Origin: RI-153 sp963721725 | Lineage (GTDB): Bacteria > Chloroflexota > Anaerolineae > Caldilineales > Caldilineaceae | NCBI GenBank assembly: GCA_963721725.1 | Contig: CAVRLX010000014.1 | Coordinates: 111,090 to 175,089 of the forward strand | Length of the DNA: 64,000 bases | Reading direction: 5' to 3' | Shown: one piece after another, positions 28,527 to 37,593 of the stretch | How positions within the stretch are numbered: the stretch's first letter is position 1 | How the letters are laid out: each line of letters starts with the position of its first letter | Notes under the pieces: model-generated | What the model was told of the DNA's origin: nothing | Databases searched by the model: none | Seen by the model: the letters and a program-made list of their open reading frames with translations, nothing else | Position numbers and translations under genes: made by a program

Positions 28527-29583
28527 GCGCCCGCACATCGGGGGACAAAGCTGCTGGTTCAGCCACAGGCTGCTTCTGGCCGCGCACCCAGATCCACAGG
28601 CCGGGGATGCTAACAATATAAGTGGTCAACTGTTGCAAGACGCCCACAAGCAACCCCAGATGGCTGTCCACGCCCACGGTGATAAAGAGCGCCACAAAGG
28701 CAACTTGGCGCACCCCCAAACCACCGGGCGAAAGCGGGAGGATGCCGAGGAAGGCGATGATGGGGTTGATCACCAAGACCTGTAGAAATGAAATCTGCCC
28801 CGGTGCCACAGCCTCTGTGAGCAGCCAGATGGTTAGGCTGGTAATGATCACAATGAGAATGCTACCCGCACCGGCAATGGCAATCGCCCGATAGCTATGG
28901 CGATAGGCATTGATGGCCTCGGCCATCTTTTGCCACACAGGCAACACTTTCTCGCGCAGGGGCAGGCGCACGATGATTCGCTCCGCCCAGCGCTTGAGAC
29001 GCCGACTGAGCATCATGGAAAGCGCCGTGAGCAGAGCCAACGAGACGGCTGTGCTGCCCACCGCGATCAGGCGCAGATCGATAAAGCGCAGAAAGGCCAA
29101 TTCCTGTTGCGAAGCTGGCGTGGGGATGCCACCCCAGATCAGCAGCGCCGACGAGGAAAAGGCGGCCGCCAACATAAACGCCGTGAGACCCGTAAAGCGG
29201 TCAATAAGTACACTGGCAGCAGCGGCGGCGCGGCGGTGTGTATCCCGTGCCAGGCTATAGCCACGCAGCACATCGCCGCCCACCTGCGCCGGTAAAAAAT
29301 TATCAAAAAAGATCGCCATCCACTGATAAGATAGCAACCGTGAAATAGGTACATCTACCTGTTGGGCGCGCAAAAGCACACGCCATTTTAGCGCGCTCAG
29401 GGCCACGGCGGCTGCCTGTACAATCAGCGCCAGTGCCAGCAACAGCCAGTTGGCGCTAAGCATCTGCTGCCAGAGCCGTTGGGGATCGTCCAGGCGTGTA
29501 TAGAGGAAGGCCAGCAGCCCGATTCCGATGGCAATTTTGATGAAGTTAATCAGGTAATCTTTAACGTTGAGAAAGAGACTCAT
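28522..29583 (-). CDS. Flippase-like / lysylphosphatidylglycerol synthase TM-region (UPF0104) membrane protein
   Basis: A 353-residue protein with about eight hydrophobic segments. Family marks are ALKWRVLLRAQ, the FFDNFLPAQVGGDVLRGYSLAR motif split across the membrane border, VLIDRFTGLTAF and the C-terminal LPLSPGGLGVRQVAFVALF. Members act as putative lipid-linked glycan or aminoacyl-lipid flippases. Its ATG overlaps the stop of a 60-codon gene (ATGA, 29580-29583), which follows a glycosyltransferase gene, so the three probably form one operon handling a lipid-linked or surface glycan. Confidence 0.85.
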   Translation of the reverse strand: MSLFLNVKDYLINFIKIAIGIGLLAFLYTRLDDPQRLWQQMLSANWLLLALALIVQAAAVALSALKWRVLLRAQQVDVPISRLLSYQWMAIFFDNFLPAQVGGDVLRGYSLARDTHRRAAAAASVLIDRFTGLTAFMLAAAFSSSALLIWGGIPTPASQQELAFLRFIDLRLIAVGSTAVSLALLTALSMMLSRRLKRWAERIIVRLPLREKVLPVWQKMAEAINAYRHSYRAIAIAGAGSILIVIITSLTIWLLTEAVAPGQISFLQVLVINPIIAFLGILPLSPGGLGVRQVAFVALFITVGVDSHLGLLVGVLQQLTTYIVSIPGLWIWVRGQKQPVAEPAALSPDVRAR

Positions 29584-29762
29584 GAAGGCGGCCTACGGGT
29601 AAGTCGTGGAGAACGAAAGTGAAGAACTGGGGCAGGCAATATACGAACCTTCTTGAGGAAGACAACTTTGTGGGGATACTTTTCGTTAACTCGCTTGAGC
29701 AACATCAAGTTGTCCTCATCATAGATCTCGCTGGGAACTGTAATGGTGATAGTCTCTGACAT
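29580..29762 (-). CDS. Small hypothetical protein between glycosyltransferase and flippase genes
   Basis: The start at the ATG at 29762 has GGAAAGGAATC upstream. The 60 residues begin ETITITVPSEIYDEDNLML and end with a very basic tail, SPRLTRRPPS. It is not recognised. The 4-bp overlap with the flippase gene downstream and 28-base gap to the GT2 gene upstream argue that it is translated. The basic C-terminus might touch lipid headgroups, but that is a guess. A longer frame to 29936 would run over the end of the GT2 gene and is rejected. Confidence 0.5.
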   Translation of the reverse strand: MSETITITVPSEIYDEDNLMLLKRVNEKYPHKVVFLKKVRILPAPVLHFRSPRLTRRPPS

Positions 29763-29790
29763 GGAAAAGATTCCTTTCCACCGTATACTC

Positions 29791-30774
29791 CTAGGCCTGA
29801 TCCACCGCCACAGGACGCTCGGCCACACTGCCCGATTTAGTGCTGCCATGACCATTCTTGGCGCGCACCGTTTCCACATTCTGTTTCTGCGTCCAGGCCA
29901 TCTCCCACACCACATGACGATTGCGCTTAACAGCAAAATCGTACCAGCCCAGCACCCGGCTCCAGGCTTCCAATACGGCTAACAAAAAGAGCACCCAAAC
30001 CAGGCGCACAATGCCCCATAGTTCTTTGAACGCCACTTTCATCACCCGTCGGTTTTGGATACTGCTCACAGCATAGCCGTACTTATGCTTCAAATAGAGA
30101 TGCCCGGCATGATTGCGCCGCCGCTGTTTGACAAAGTCGGTAAGTGTGGTCGGCCCCGTGTTGTAGACAATCGCATCAGGGGCATAGCGCACCTGCATCC
30201 CGCGCTGCACCACAATGGCCTCGACAAACGCCTCGTCCATTGCCACGTCCGGCGGGATCTGCTCAAAGACTTTGCGGAAAGCGATCATCTCGCCCAGCCG
30301 TGGAATTTCTAGACAGAGTGTATGTTCCATACGCAGGCGCAAATGGCTCAACAGACCGGCAATGTGATCGGGCGTATCCACCGCCACTTTTTGCGCGCCC
30401 ACCATGCCCACGGTCGGGTCGGCGAACATGCGCACCAAGTGCTCAATCGCGTATTCGTCGGGCAGCGTATCGCCGCTCTCCAACACACAGATGTCGGTAG
30501 TCGCTGCGGCCAGGAAGAGGTTGATCGCCGCGGTTTTACCCTCGCGCCGTTCTTGCTCAATCAACTTAATGCGGCTATCCAGCGCCATAAACTCGCGTAC
30601 AATGGAGACCGTACGGTCGGTACACGCGCTGGCGACGACGACGATCTCGGCGATCTGCACCTGATGCAAGTGCTGATCGACCAGCGCCCGCAACAGCGCG
30701 GCCATGTTTTCTTCTTCGTTGTACGCGGTCACGCCTATGCTACACCGAATCGTTTCTTTGAGCAGTCCCGACAT
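29791..30774 (-). CDS. Family 2 glycosyltransferase with C-terminal membrane segment
   Basis: A 327-residue GT-A protein. SIGVTAYNEEENMAALL opens the nucleotide-binding fold; AEIVVVASACTDRTVSI and KLIEQERREGKTAAINLFL follow the GT2 order. The metal site reads CVLESGDTLPDE in place of the common DxD (a known variation), and VAMDEAFVEAIVVQRG carries the ED-like acceptor motif; FVKQRRRNHAGHLYL corresponds to (Q/R)xxRW, here without Trp. A hydrophobic segment (IVRLVWVLFLLAVLEAW) near the C-terminus anchors it. It likely transfers a sugar to a lipid carrier, acting with the downstream flippase. Confidence 0.85.
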   Translation of the reverse strand: MSGLLKETIRCSIGVTAYNEEENMAALLRALVDQHLHQVQIAEIVVVASACTDRTVSIVREFMALDSRIKLIEQERREGKTAAINLFLAAATTDICVLESGDTLPDEYAIEHLVRMFADPTVGMVGAQKVAVDTPDHIAGLLSHLRLRMEHTLCLEIPRLGEMIAFRKVFEQIPPDVAMDEAFVEAIVVQRGMQVRYAPDAIVYNTGPTTLTDFVKQRRRNHAGHLYLKHKYGYAVSSIQNRRVMKVAFKELWGIVRLVWVLFLLAVLEAWSRVLGWYDFAVKRNRHVVWEMAWTQKQNVETVRAKNGHGSTKSGSVAERPVAVDQA

Positions 30775-30829
30775 GATTCCCCCAGGGTACATGGCTTGCT
30801 AATCACAGTAAAATGTTCCAGTTCCCACG

Positions 30830-33328
30830 TTAGCTTTCCGCCTCGGCGGGGACACCGCTCTCGCTCATCAAATAGACAACCGTGACGCCGTCGCCACCTT
30901 CGCCCGCCTGCCCCGTGCGCGAACGGCTGACCAGCGGATGTTCGCGCGAATACAGTACGAACGGCATCGCGCATGGCTCCGGTTCCCTTGCCGTGGATAA
31001 TCCGCACCCACGGAAAACCATCCAAATAGGCTTCATCCAAATAGCTATCCAGCCGACGCAACCCATCGTCCACCCGTTCGCCGCGCAGATCAAGTTCCAT
31101 GCCTACACCGCTGCTCCCCAGGGTGCGCCCTTGCACGCGCACCCCGCCCGCTTGTGGCTGGGGCTGCTGGCTGGCCTTTTGGCGCAATTCCAAGCGGCGC
31201 ACAGGCAATCTCATGCGGAAATTGCCCACCTGCACATCGGCTTCGGTGGCTTTGCCTTCTTTATACTCAAGATTGAGTACTTCGCCCGTAGCCTGCAAGG
31301 TGGGGATAAACACCTTGTCGCCCACATCAATGCTATTGCCCGCCCCTTGTGCCACCGGTGCGCTGGGCGTTGCCACGCGCCGTTCCACCCGCACATCGGC
31401 ATCTTCTTCGCGGACGGGTGAGCAGATCCCGCGCTTCGGCCAAAAATTGCTCGTGCACAGTGGCCGTGCTGCCCACGTTGCCACGTGCCATCTGACGGCG
31501 GAAGTTTTCGATCTCGCGCCGCACTTCGGCCAGCTCAAGGCCCATGGTCTGGCGGGTCTCGGCGATCACGTCGCGGCGGGCTTCTTCAATGCGCGCCAGT
31601 TGATAGCGCAGATCCGCTTCCAGCGCTGCTGGCCTGTCGTTCACGCTCGCGGGCCTGATCGGCAGTGCGTTGGGCATCTTGGCGGGCGCGGCGCACGTCT
31701 TCCAACAGTGATTCCACCTCCAACGCTTCAGGGCGCACAATACTCTCGGCCTTGTCCACAATCGTGGGGTTCAAGCCCAAACGGCTGGCAATGGTCAGCG
31801 CGTTGGAGCGCCCTGGCAGCCCAATGCTCAGTTCATAGGTGGGGCTGAGCGTCTCCACGTCAAATTCCATAGAGGCATTGCGCACGCCCGGCGTGTTGTG
31901 GGCATAGAGCTTTAGATCGCTGTAGTGGGTGGTGGCGACTGTGGTCAGCCCGCGGTCACGCAGATTTTCTAATAGCGCCATTGCCAACGCCGAGCCTTCG
32001 TCGGGATCAGTCCCCGCGCCCAGTTCATCCAAAAGCACAAGGCTCGTCGGGTCCGCTTCTTCCAAAATGCGGATGATATTGGTCATGTGGCTGCTGAAGG
32101 TGCTGAGGTTCTGCTCGATGCTCTGCTCGTCGCCGATGTCGGCATAGATGCCTTCAAAGACCGAAAGCTCGCAGCCTTCGTCTGTGGGGATCATCAAGCC
32201 AGACTGTGCCATCGCCGTTAGCAGCCCCACGGTTTTCAACGTCACCGTTTTGCCGCCTGTGTTCGGCCCGGTGATGATCAACATGTAGTAATCATCGCCA
32301 AACGAAATGTCAATGGGAACCACGATTTTGGGATTCAACAGCGGGTGGCGCGCCTGTGGAAAGTTCAACACAGCACCGGGATGTTGCACAGGTTCAGCGT
32401 CGGGGTTATCTGGGTTGGCCGGGATCAGGTGCGGCTTTTGAAAAGCCACAATCTTGGGCGCAACCGCCTCTAATTCATAGGCATATTTGGCTTTGGCAAA
32501 AGTGAAATCCAGTTGCGACAACGCCTGCACGTTGCGCGCCAGATAGATCGCTTCGTCGGCTACCAGATCGCTTAACTCGGCCAGAATGCGCCGAATCTCT
32601 TTTTCCTCTTCCAACTCTAACTCGCGGACGGCGTTGTTCTGCTCGACGACCTTAAGCGGCTCGATGAAAAAAGTGGCCCCGCTGGACGATTGATCGTGGA
32701 CGATACCCTGTACCTGCCCCTTATGCTCAGCACGCACCGGGATCACATAGCGGCCCTGGCGCTGTGTCACCAGCGAATCCTGCAAATATGGACGCAGATC
32801 TTCGCTTTGCACCAGCCGCTCCAACGTGTGCAGAAGACGTTCCTGGGCCACCCGCAACTGAGAGCGGATGCGCGCCAGTTCGCTACTGGCGTTGTCGGCA
32901 ATCTCGCCGCGTTCGTTGATACAGCGGCTGATCTCGCCGATCACATGATCGCACGGCTCAATCACCGAGGCCATATCAGCCAACAACGGAAACTGCCGGC
33001 TCAGACGGGTCAACGTGTTGCGCAGCGTGCGCGCCCGCATCAACGTGCTGCGAATATCGACCAGTTCGCCAGGCAACAAAATGCTGCCGCGCTCGGCCTT
33101 GCTCGCCAGCGGCCGCACATCCGTTACCCCGCCAAAGTAGATGTCATTTTTCTGTTCAAGCAGGGCCACAGCCTCGCGGGTCTGCTCCATCCACTCCTGC
33201 ACGGTGCGCACATCGTCACTGGGCAACAACGATTGCGCCAGTTCCATCCCCCCGCTAAAGGCACAGTGGGCAGCCATCCGGGTCAAAATTTTGCCATATT
33301 CGAGAACACGTAATGTATGTGGATTCAT
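30830..33328 (-). CDS. mutS2: Endonuclease MutS2/RqcU; three frame breaks in the C-terminal third
   Basis: The start is the ATG at 33328 (MNPHTLRVLEYGKI). The clamp/core region (GRYVIPVRAEHKGQVQGIVH, SSSGATFFIEP) and ABC-type ATPase (ITGPNTGGKTVTLKTVGL Walker A, FSSHMTNI, LVLLDELGAGTDPDEGSAL Walker B, TVATTHYSDLKLYA) are intact. Breaks near 31640, 31415 and 30955 interrupt the coiled-coil, the KOW-like linker (VGDKVFIPTLQATGEVLNL) and the Smr nuclease domain (LDLRGERVDDGLRRLDSYL, VRIIHGKGTGAMRDAV, then GEGGDGVTVVYL). Joining them gives about 830 residues, a normal MutS2. Family roles are ribosome-collision rescue and suppression of recombination. Confidence 0.9.
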
Positions 33329-33524
33329 CGACTGTTCTAAGCCAACTCTAGGATATTTCTGAAAATTTGTCACCCGATCATATCACAGCGCAGGGTGCAT
33401 TCACAAAGTAAGAGGTCCAAACTACTTTTGGCACAGATCGGGGTACATTTGGGTGAATGGTAAACAAAAAGGACGTTTGGATGCTTACAAAAGATTTTCA
33501 TGGATTGCTAATTTAACAGCGATG

Positions 33525-33591
33525 TGGGAAAATATGGGGCAAAGTGGGAGGAAAACCTAAAAAGAAGCCACAAAAATGGGTGAAAATGGGG
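33525..33591 (+). promoter_or_regulatory. Candidate MraZ operator: TGGG repeats on a 10-bp pitch
   Basis: TGGG occurs at 33525, 33535 and 33545, exactly 10 bp apart, and again at 33577 and 33587, also 10 bp apart; the two groups are about three helical turns from each other. MraZ of Escherichia coli and others is known to bind TGGGN direct repeats spaced by 5 nt upstream of mraZ. This array lies in the 359-base gap before mraZ, so autoregulation of the dcw cluster is expected. A further TGGG at 33450 is off register. No convincing -35/-10 pair was identified in the gap. Confidence 0.7.
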
Positions 33592-33687
33592 CAACAGGAA
33601 CATATGTTCTACAGACTAGCTTCCTCACTTCGTCATTGATCCTCGGCGACCAGCACCAATCAGCCCATCCCATCATAAGGATTGCTC

Positions 33688-34122
33688 GTGTTTCTTGGTG
33701 AATTTACCCACAATCTGGACGATAAGGGGCGGCTCACGATTCCTGCCAAGTTTCGCGATCAGTTGGTGCCGGGGTTGGTGGTGACACGCAATCCCAGCGG
33801 CAAGTGCTTGTTGGTGATGCCGGCGGAAGAGTGGAGCCGGGTGGCCGAGCGGGTGAGTGCCCTACCCCTCACCGATGGCCGATCTGCCCTGTTGCGTCGG
33901 GCACTTTTCAGCGCCGCCGAAGATCTGAAACCCGACAAGCAAGGTCGGATCTTAATCAGTAACCGATTGCGCGAGTTTGCCAGCATTGAAAACGAGGTGA
34001 TTGTGGCGGGCCTAAACACCCATCTTGAACTGTGGAATCCGCAACGTTGGAACCAAGAGGTGTTGGCAGCCCTCCAAAGCGACGAGATGGACGCCGATCT
34101 ATTTAGCGCGCTGGGAGTATAA
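33688..34122 (+). CDS. mraZ: Transcriptional regulator MraZ
   Basis: The start is set at GTG 33688 (MFLGEFTHNLDDKGRLTIPAKFR), with TAAGG 7-8 bases upstream; a TTG at 33682 is less likely. The 144 residues contain two AbrB-like repeats, each with the DxxGR motif: DDKGRLTIPAKFR and PDKQGRILISNRLREFA. MraZ forms ring oligomers that bind repeated operators upstream of its own gene and here is preceded by such an array. Its stop overlaps the rsmH start by one base (TAATG). Confidence 0.95.
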   Translation: MFLGEFTHNLDDKGRLTIPAKFRDQLVPGLVVTRNPSGKCLLVMPAEEWSRVAERVSALPLTDGRSALLRRALFSAAEDLKPDKQGRILISNRLREFASIENEVIVAGLNTHLELWNPQRWNQEVLAALQSDEMDADLFSALGV

Positions 34123-35075
34123 TGACGCACCTTGCGCCTGATCCCGCTGGGGCCACCCACATCCCTGTGTTATTAGCAGCGGTGATGGACGGTCTGCAGG
34201 TGACGGCGGGGCGGCGCTTTATTGATGGTACGCTGGGCGGCGGCGGGCACACAGCGGCTATCCTTGCACACTCGGCCCCAGACGGGCGGGTGCTGGCGCT
34301 GGATGCGGACCCGGCTGCGTTGCGGCGGGTGCGGGATCGCTTGGGGGCAGAGATCGAGAGCGGGCGCGTAGGGTTGGTGCAAACGCCTTTTGAAGCCATG
34401 ACAGCGGTGGCTCGCCAGCACGATTTTGTGCCTGTTGATGGCATTTTGTTGGATTTGGGGTTGAGCAGCTTTCAATTGGAGACAGCCGAACGTGGGTTTG
34501 CTTTTTCGGCAGAGGGGCCGCTGGATATGAGATTTGACCCCACCCAGGGCGACAGTGCCGCCGACCTGCTCAACCATCTCCCCGCCGCCGATATCGCCGA
34601 CATTTTGTATCAGTATGGCGAAGAGCACCGTAGCCGCCGCATTGCGGAAACCATTGTCAAACAGCGCCCGATTCGCACGACGGCGCAATTGGCAACGCTG
34701 GTGGAAAGTGCCGTGGGTGGGCGCAAGGGAGCTAAAATTCACCCGGCCACCCAGACCTTTCAGGCGTTGCGGATTGCTGTGAATGATGAGTTGGGGCAAT
34801 TGGAGCGGGTGCTGCCACAGACGCTTTCCCTGCTGCGACCGGGCGGGCGGCTGGCGGTGATCAGCTTTCACAGCTTGGAAGATCGTATCGTTAAGCAGTG
34901 GATGCGTGACGAAGCGCAACGCTATGTGCCTGATCCGCTTCATCCGCGCGGCGGCTATGACCGAGAGCCAACGCTGAAGTTGGTGACAAAAAAGCCGATT
35001 GTGGCGGACGCCGACGAGATCACCCGCAACCCGCGCAGCCGTTCGGCCAAGCTCCGCATTGCCGAACGGCTGTGA
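34122..35075 (+). CDS. rsmH: 16S rRNA m4C1402 methyltransferase RsmH
   Basis: 317 residues. The SAM-binding start HIPVLLAAVMDGLQV and FIDGTLGGGGHTAAIL are typical, followed by LALDADPAAL, VDGILLDLGLSSFQLE, GPLDMRFDPTQGDSAADLL and the C-terminal RSRSAKLRIAERL-like end (NPRSRSAKLRIAERL). It N4-methylates C1402 in the P site of 16S rRNA. Second gene of the dcw cluster, translationally coupled to mraZ. Confidence 0.96.
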   Translation: MTHLAPDPAGATHIPVLLAAVMDGLQVTAGRRFIDGTLGGGGHTAAILAHSAPDGRVLALDADPAALRRVRDRLGAEIESGRVGLVQTPFEAMTAVARQHDFVPVDGILLDLGLSSFQLETAERGFAFSAEGPLDMRFDPTQGDSAADLLNHLPAADIADILYQYGEEHRSRRIAETIVKQRPIRTTAQLATLVESAVGGRKGAKIHPATQTFQALRIAVNDELGQLERVLPQTLSLLRPGGRLAVISFHSLEDRIVKQWMRDEAQRYVPDPLHPRGGYDREPTLKLVTKKPIVADADEITRNPRSRSAKLRIAERL

Positions 35076-35163
35076 TTGCGTCAGTCACACGAAATTATTT
35101 TCACAAAAACCAGTCCTTCTACAATTGTTTGCTATCCCCCTTTCATTGCAAAGGACCGAATCC

Positions 35164-35736
35164 ATGTTCCAAAACAGCGCGCTGCCCACGGCAACCGTTA
35201 ACCTTCCTCACACACTGCAACAATCGGGTGTGGTGCGTGGACTCAAAGGACTGCCCATCTGGCTCCCTTTGCCGCGTACCGGCCGCGAGTATTTGCTGTG
35301 GACGGCGATTATGGTGGCTCTGGCGGTCCTCATCACGGTTCAACTATGGCTCTCTTTGCAAATTGCCGAAGCCGATCAGACGCTGGCTGTCTTGCGCGCC
35401 GAGTATACAGTGGTGGAACAAGAGAACGCCGAGTTGCTCTGGCAGATCAGCCAATATACAGCACTGAACCGCATTCAAACCGAAGCCATCCAGGTGGGCT
35501 ATGTGCCAGGGCTACAACGCGAGTATCGCTGGGCTAGCGATGCGCCGATTCTTGCCGGGGGGGAATTTGCAGCAGTCGCGTTGATCCCAGCCCATGCCTT
35601 AAGTACAGCGCCATCCACCCCTTGGTATCAAAGCTGGAGCGATGCGGTAGCTCGCTGGTGGCATCCACGTAGCGATTCTTTGAGCCAACGCTGGCAAGGG
35701 TGGAGCGCGGCCATTTTGTTGCGACTTGATCAATGA
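35164..35736 (+). CDS. ftsL: FtsL/DivIC-like single-pass division protein
   Basis: The ATG at 35164 is preceded by AAAGGA. The product has 190 residues, longer than typical FtsL. One membrane segment (YLLWTAIMVALAVLITVQLWL) is followed by a coiled coil (LAVLRAEYTVVEQENAELLWQ) and an IQTEAIQVGYVP segment that fits the FtsL/septum-initiator pattern. The C-terminal 60 residues, rich in Trp and Ser, have no family match. Position between rsmH and ftsI is the classic ftsL place; sequence similarity in this family is always weak, so the call depends on topology and location. The stop overlaps a possible TTG start of ftsI. Confidence 0.75.
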   Translation: MFQNSALPTATVNLPHTLQQSGVVRGLKGLPIWLPLPRTGREYLLWTAIMVALAVLITVQLWLSLQIAEADQTLAVLRAEYTVVEQENAELLWQISQYTALNRIQTEAIQVGYVPGLQREYRWASDAPILAGGEFAAVALIPAHALSTAPSTPWYQSWSDAVARWWHPRSDSLSQRWQGWSAAILLRLDQ

Positions 35737-35746
35737 CCCAGGGCTT

Positions 35747-37579
35747 ATGAACCCAACAAATTTGTCACTCAACCCAGGCGATGATCCCAAGCAGAGCCAA
35801 AATCCACCCAAGCTGTCGGCACTTAAACCGCGGTCAAGTGAAGGGTGGCGTCTGCGTTTTGTGATCGGTGTGCTCACCTTTTTGGCTTTGATCTTGAGTA
35901 TTCGCCTCTTTGATATGCAGGTGCGTGCCTGGCAAGACTATACACCGTCCGACCCGCAAGCCAGTGCGCGCTACACAGTGGACGATGACACCGATTGGGG
36001 TGTGATTGTGGATCGGGACGGGGTGTTGATGGCTGCGGACCGCTACACCTATCGCGTTACGGCTACGCCCAAGTATATTCCCCAAGAGTCATGGGCGGCG
36101 ATTGCCCAGATCTTGCAAGATTATGCGCGCATCCCCGCCGACCAGACGTGGAATCGGCTGGCGCAGAATGCCGAGGGCAGCTATGTTGTGTTGGCGACGA
36201 ATGTCGATTTTGCGGCAGGGCGCTCTCTCTTGGCCGAGAAAACACGCCGCGCCGATGCCGACGATGACTTGCTCACCTATCTACAAATTGCCGCCAGACC
36301 GCGCCGTTTCTATCCCCAGGGGTCGCTGGCAAGTCAGGTGATTGGCTTTCTCAACGGCGAGCGCAAGCCCTTGTTGGGCGTCGAACGCTATTACAACAGC
36401 TTTTTGCCTACCAATGGCGTGGGGCTAACCCGGGGCGGTCGGCAAGCGCGTGAAGTGCTTGCCCCCGAAACCGTGCGCTTTCTCTCCCAGGGCCAAGAAA
36501 AAGGGCTGGTCCTGACGCTGGATCGCACAATTCAGTGGATTATCGAACAGGAACTGCGCGAGGGCGTGGCTTTTTATGGCGCAGAGGCAGGCAGCATTAT
36601 TGTCATGGACCCCAAGACCGGGGCTATTCTCGCCATGGCAAACTGGCCCACGTTCGACCCCAATCAATACGAGACGGAAGATGCCAACGCCTTTACCAAC
36701 ACCTCGGTGAGCGCCCAATACGAGCCGGGATCGGTTTTTAAGGTGATCACCATGGCTGGGGCGCTAGATGCCGGGGTGGTGACGCCCAGCATGATCTTCA
36801 CCGATACTGGCAGCATTGTGATCGGCCAGCGCACGATTCAAAATAGCAACCGGGTGGCGCTGGGAAAGCTTAGCGTGGCCGATGCCTTGGCCCAATCTAA
36901 CAACGTCGTCACGGTGCAGGTGGCCGAGGCGCTGGGGGCCAAGAAATTTTACGAGTACGTTTCGCTCTTTGGTTTTGGGCAAGACACCAACATTGACGTC
37001 AGCGGCGAGATCTCCGGGTTGGTGAAGCGCCCTGGCGACCGCACATGGAGCCTTTCGGATCTGGGCACGAACAGCTTCGGCCAGGGCATCGCCGTGACGC
37101 CCATTCAGATGCTCAGTGCAGTGGCGGCGATTGCCAACGGGGGCAAGCTCATGCGCCCCTATTTGGTGGCGGCGCGTGTACACGGCGATAAGGTAATGCT
37201 GACCCAGCCCACGACGATGCATCAGGTGTTGAAGCCCGAAACCGCAGCGGCCATGCGCGAGATGATGGTTCACACGATTACAGCCGGCAACCAAGCCGCC
37301 CAAGTTCCCGGCTATACCGTGGGTGGCAAGAGCGGGACTGCCGAAATTGCCACCGAAGGTGGCTACAATTCCGAAGATACCATCGCCAGCTATGTAGGCT
37401 TTGCGCCGGCGGATGCCCCCGCATTTGTGGTGCTGGTGAAATTGGATCGCCCAGACCCCAAAATCAGCAGTTGGGCTTCGCAGACCGCCGCCCCCATCTT
37501 CAAACGGGTGGCCTATCGCCTGCTCGACCATCTCAACATCCCGCCCGACAATATCCGCATGTCTCAAACCCGTCCGTAG
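35747..37579 (+). CDS. ftsI: Penicillin-binding protein / FtsI-type septal transpeptidase
   Basis: The start is the ATG at 35747; a TTG at 35726 would overlap ftsL. An N-terminal membrane segment (FVIGVLTFLALILSIRLFDM) leads to the PBP dimer domain (VIVDRDGVLMAADRYTYRV) and the transpeptidase domain with all three motifs: the SxxK Ser in EPGSVFKVITM (codon 36731), SNN in ALAQSNNVVTVQVAE, and KSGTAEIATEG. About 610 residues, as expected for class B PBPs of Chloroflexota. It cross-links septal peptidoglycan with FtsW. murE, often next, is missing; murF follows directly. Confidence 0.95.
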   Translation: MNPTNLSLNPGDDPKQSQNPPKLSALKPRSSEGWRLRFVIGVLTFLALILSIRLFDMQVRAWQDYTPSDPQASARYTVDDDTDWGVIVDRDGVLMAADRYTYRVTATPKYIPQESWAAIAQILQDYARIPADQTWNRLAQNAEGSYVVLATNVDFAAGRSLLAEKTRRADADDDLLTYLQIAARPRRFYPQGSLASQVIGFLNGERKPLLGVERYYNSFLPTNGVGLTRGGRQAREVLAPETVRFLSQGQEKGLVLTLDRTIQWIIEQELREGVAFYGAEAGSIIVMDPKTGAILAMANWPTFDPNQYETEDANAFTNTSVSAQYEPGSVFKVITMAGALDAGVVTPSMIFTDTGSIVIGQRTIQNSNRVALGKLSVADALAQSNNVVTVQVAEALGAKKFYEYVSLFGFGQDTNIDVSGEISGLVKRPGDRTWSLSDLGTNSFGQGIAVTPIQMLSAVAAIANGGKLMRPYLVAARVHGDKVMLTQPTTMHQVLKPETAAAMREMMVHTITAGNQAAQVPGYTVGGKSGTAEIATEGGYNSEDTIASYVGFAPADAPAFVVLVKLDRPDPKISSWASQTAAPIFKRVAYRLLDHLNIPPDNIRMSQTRP

Positions 37580-37593
37580 TAAAGGATCTTTCT

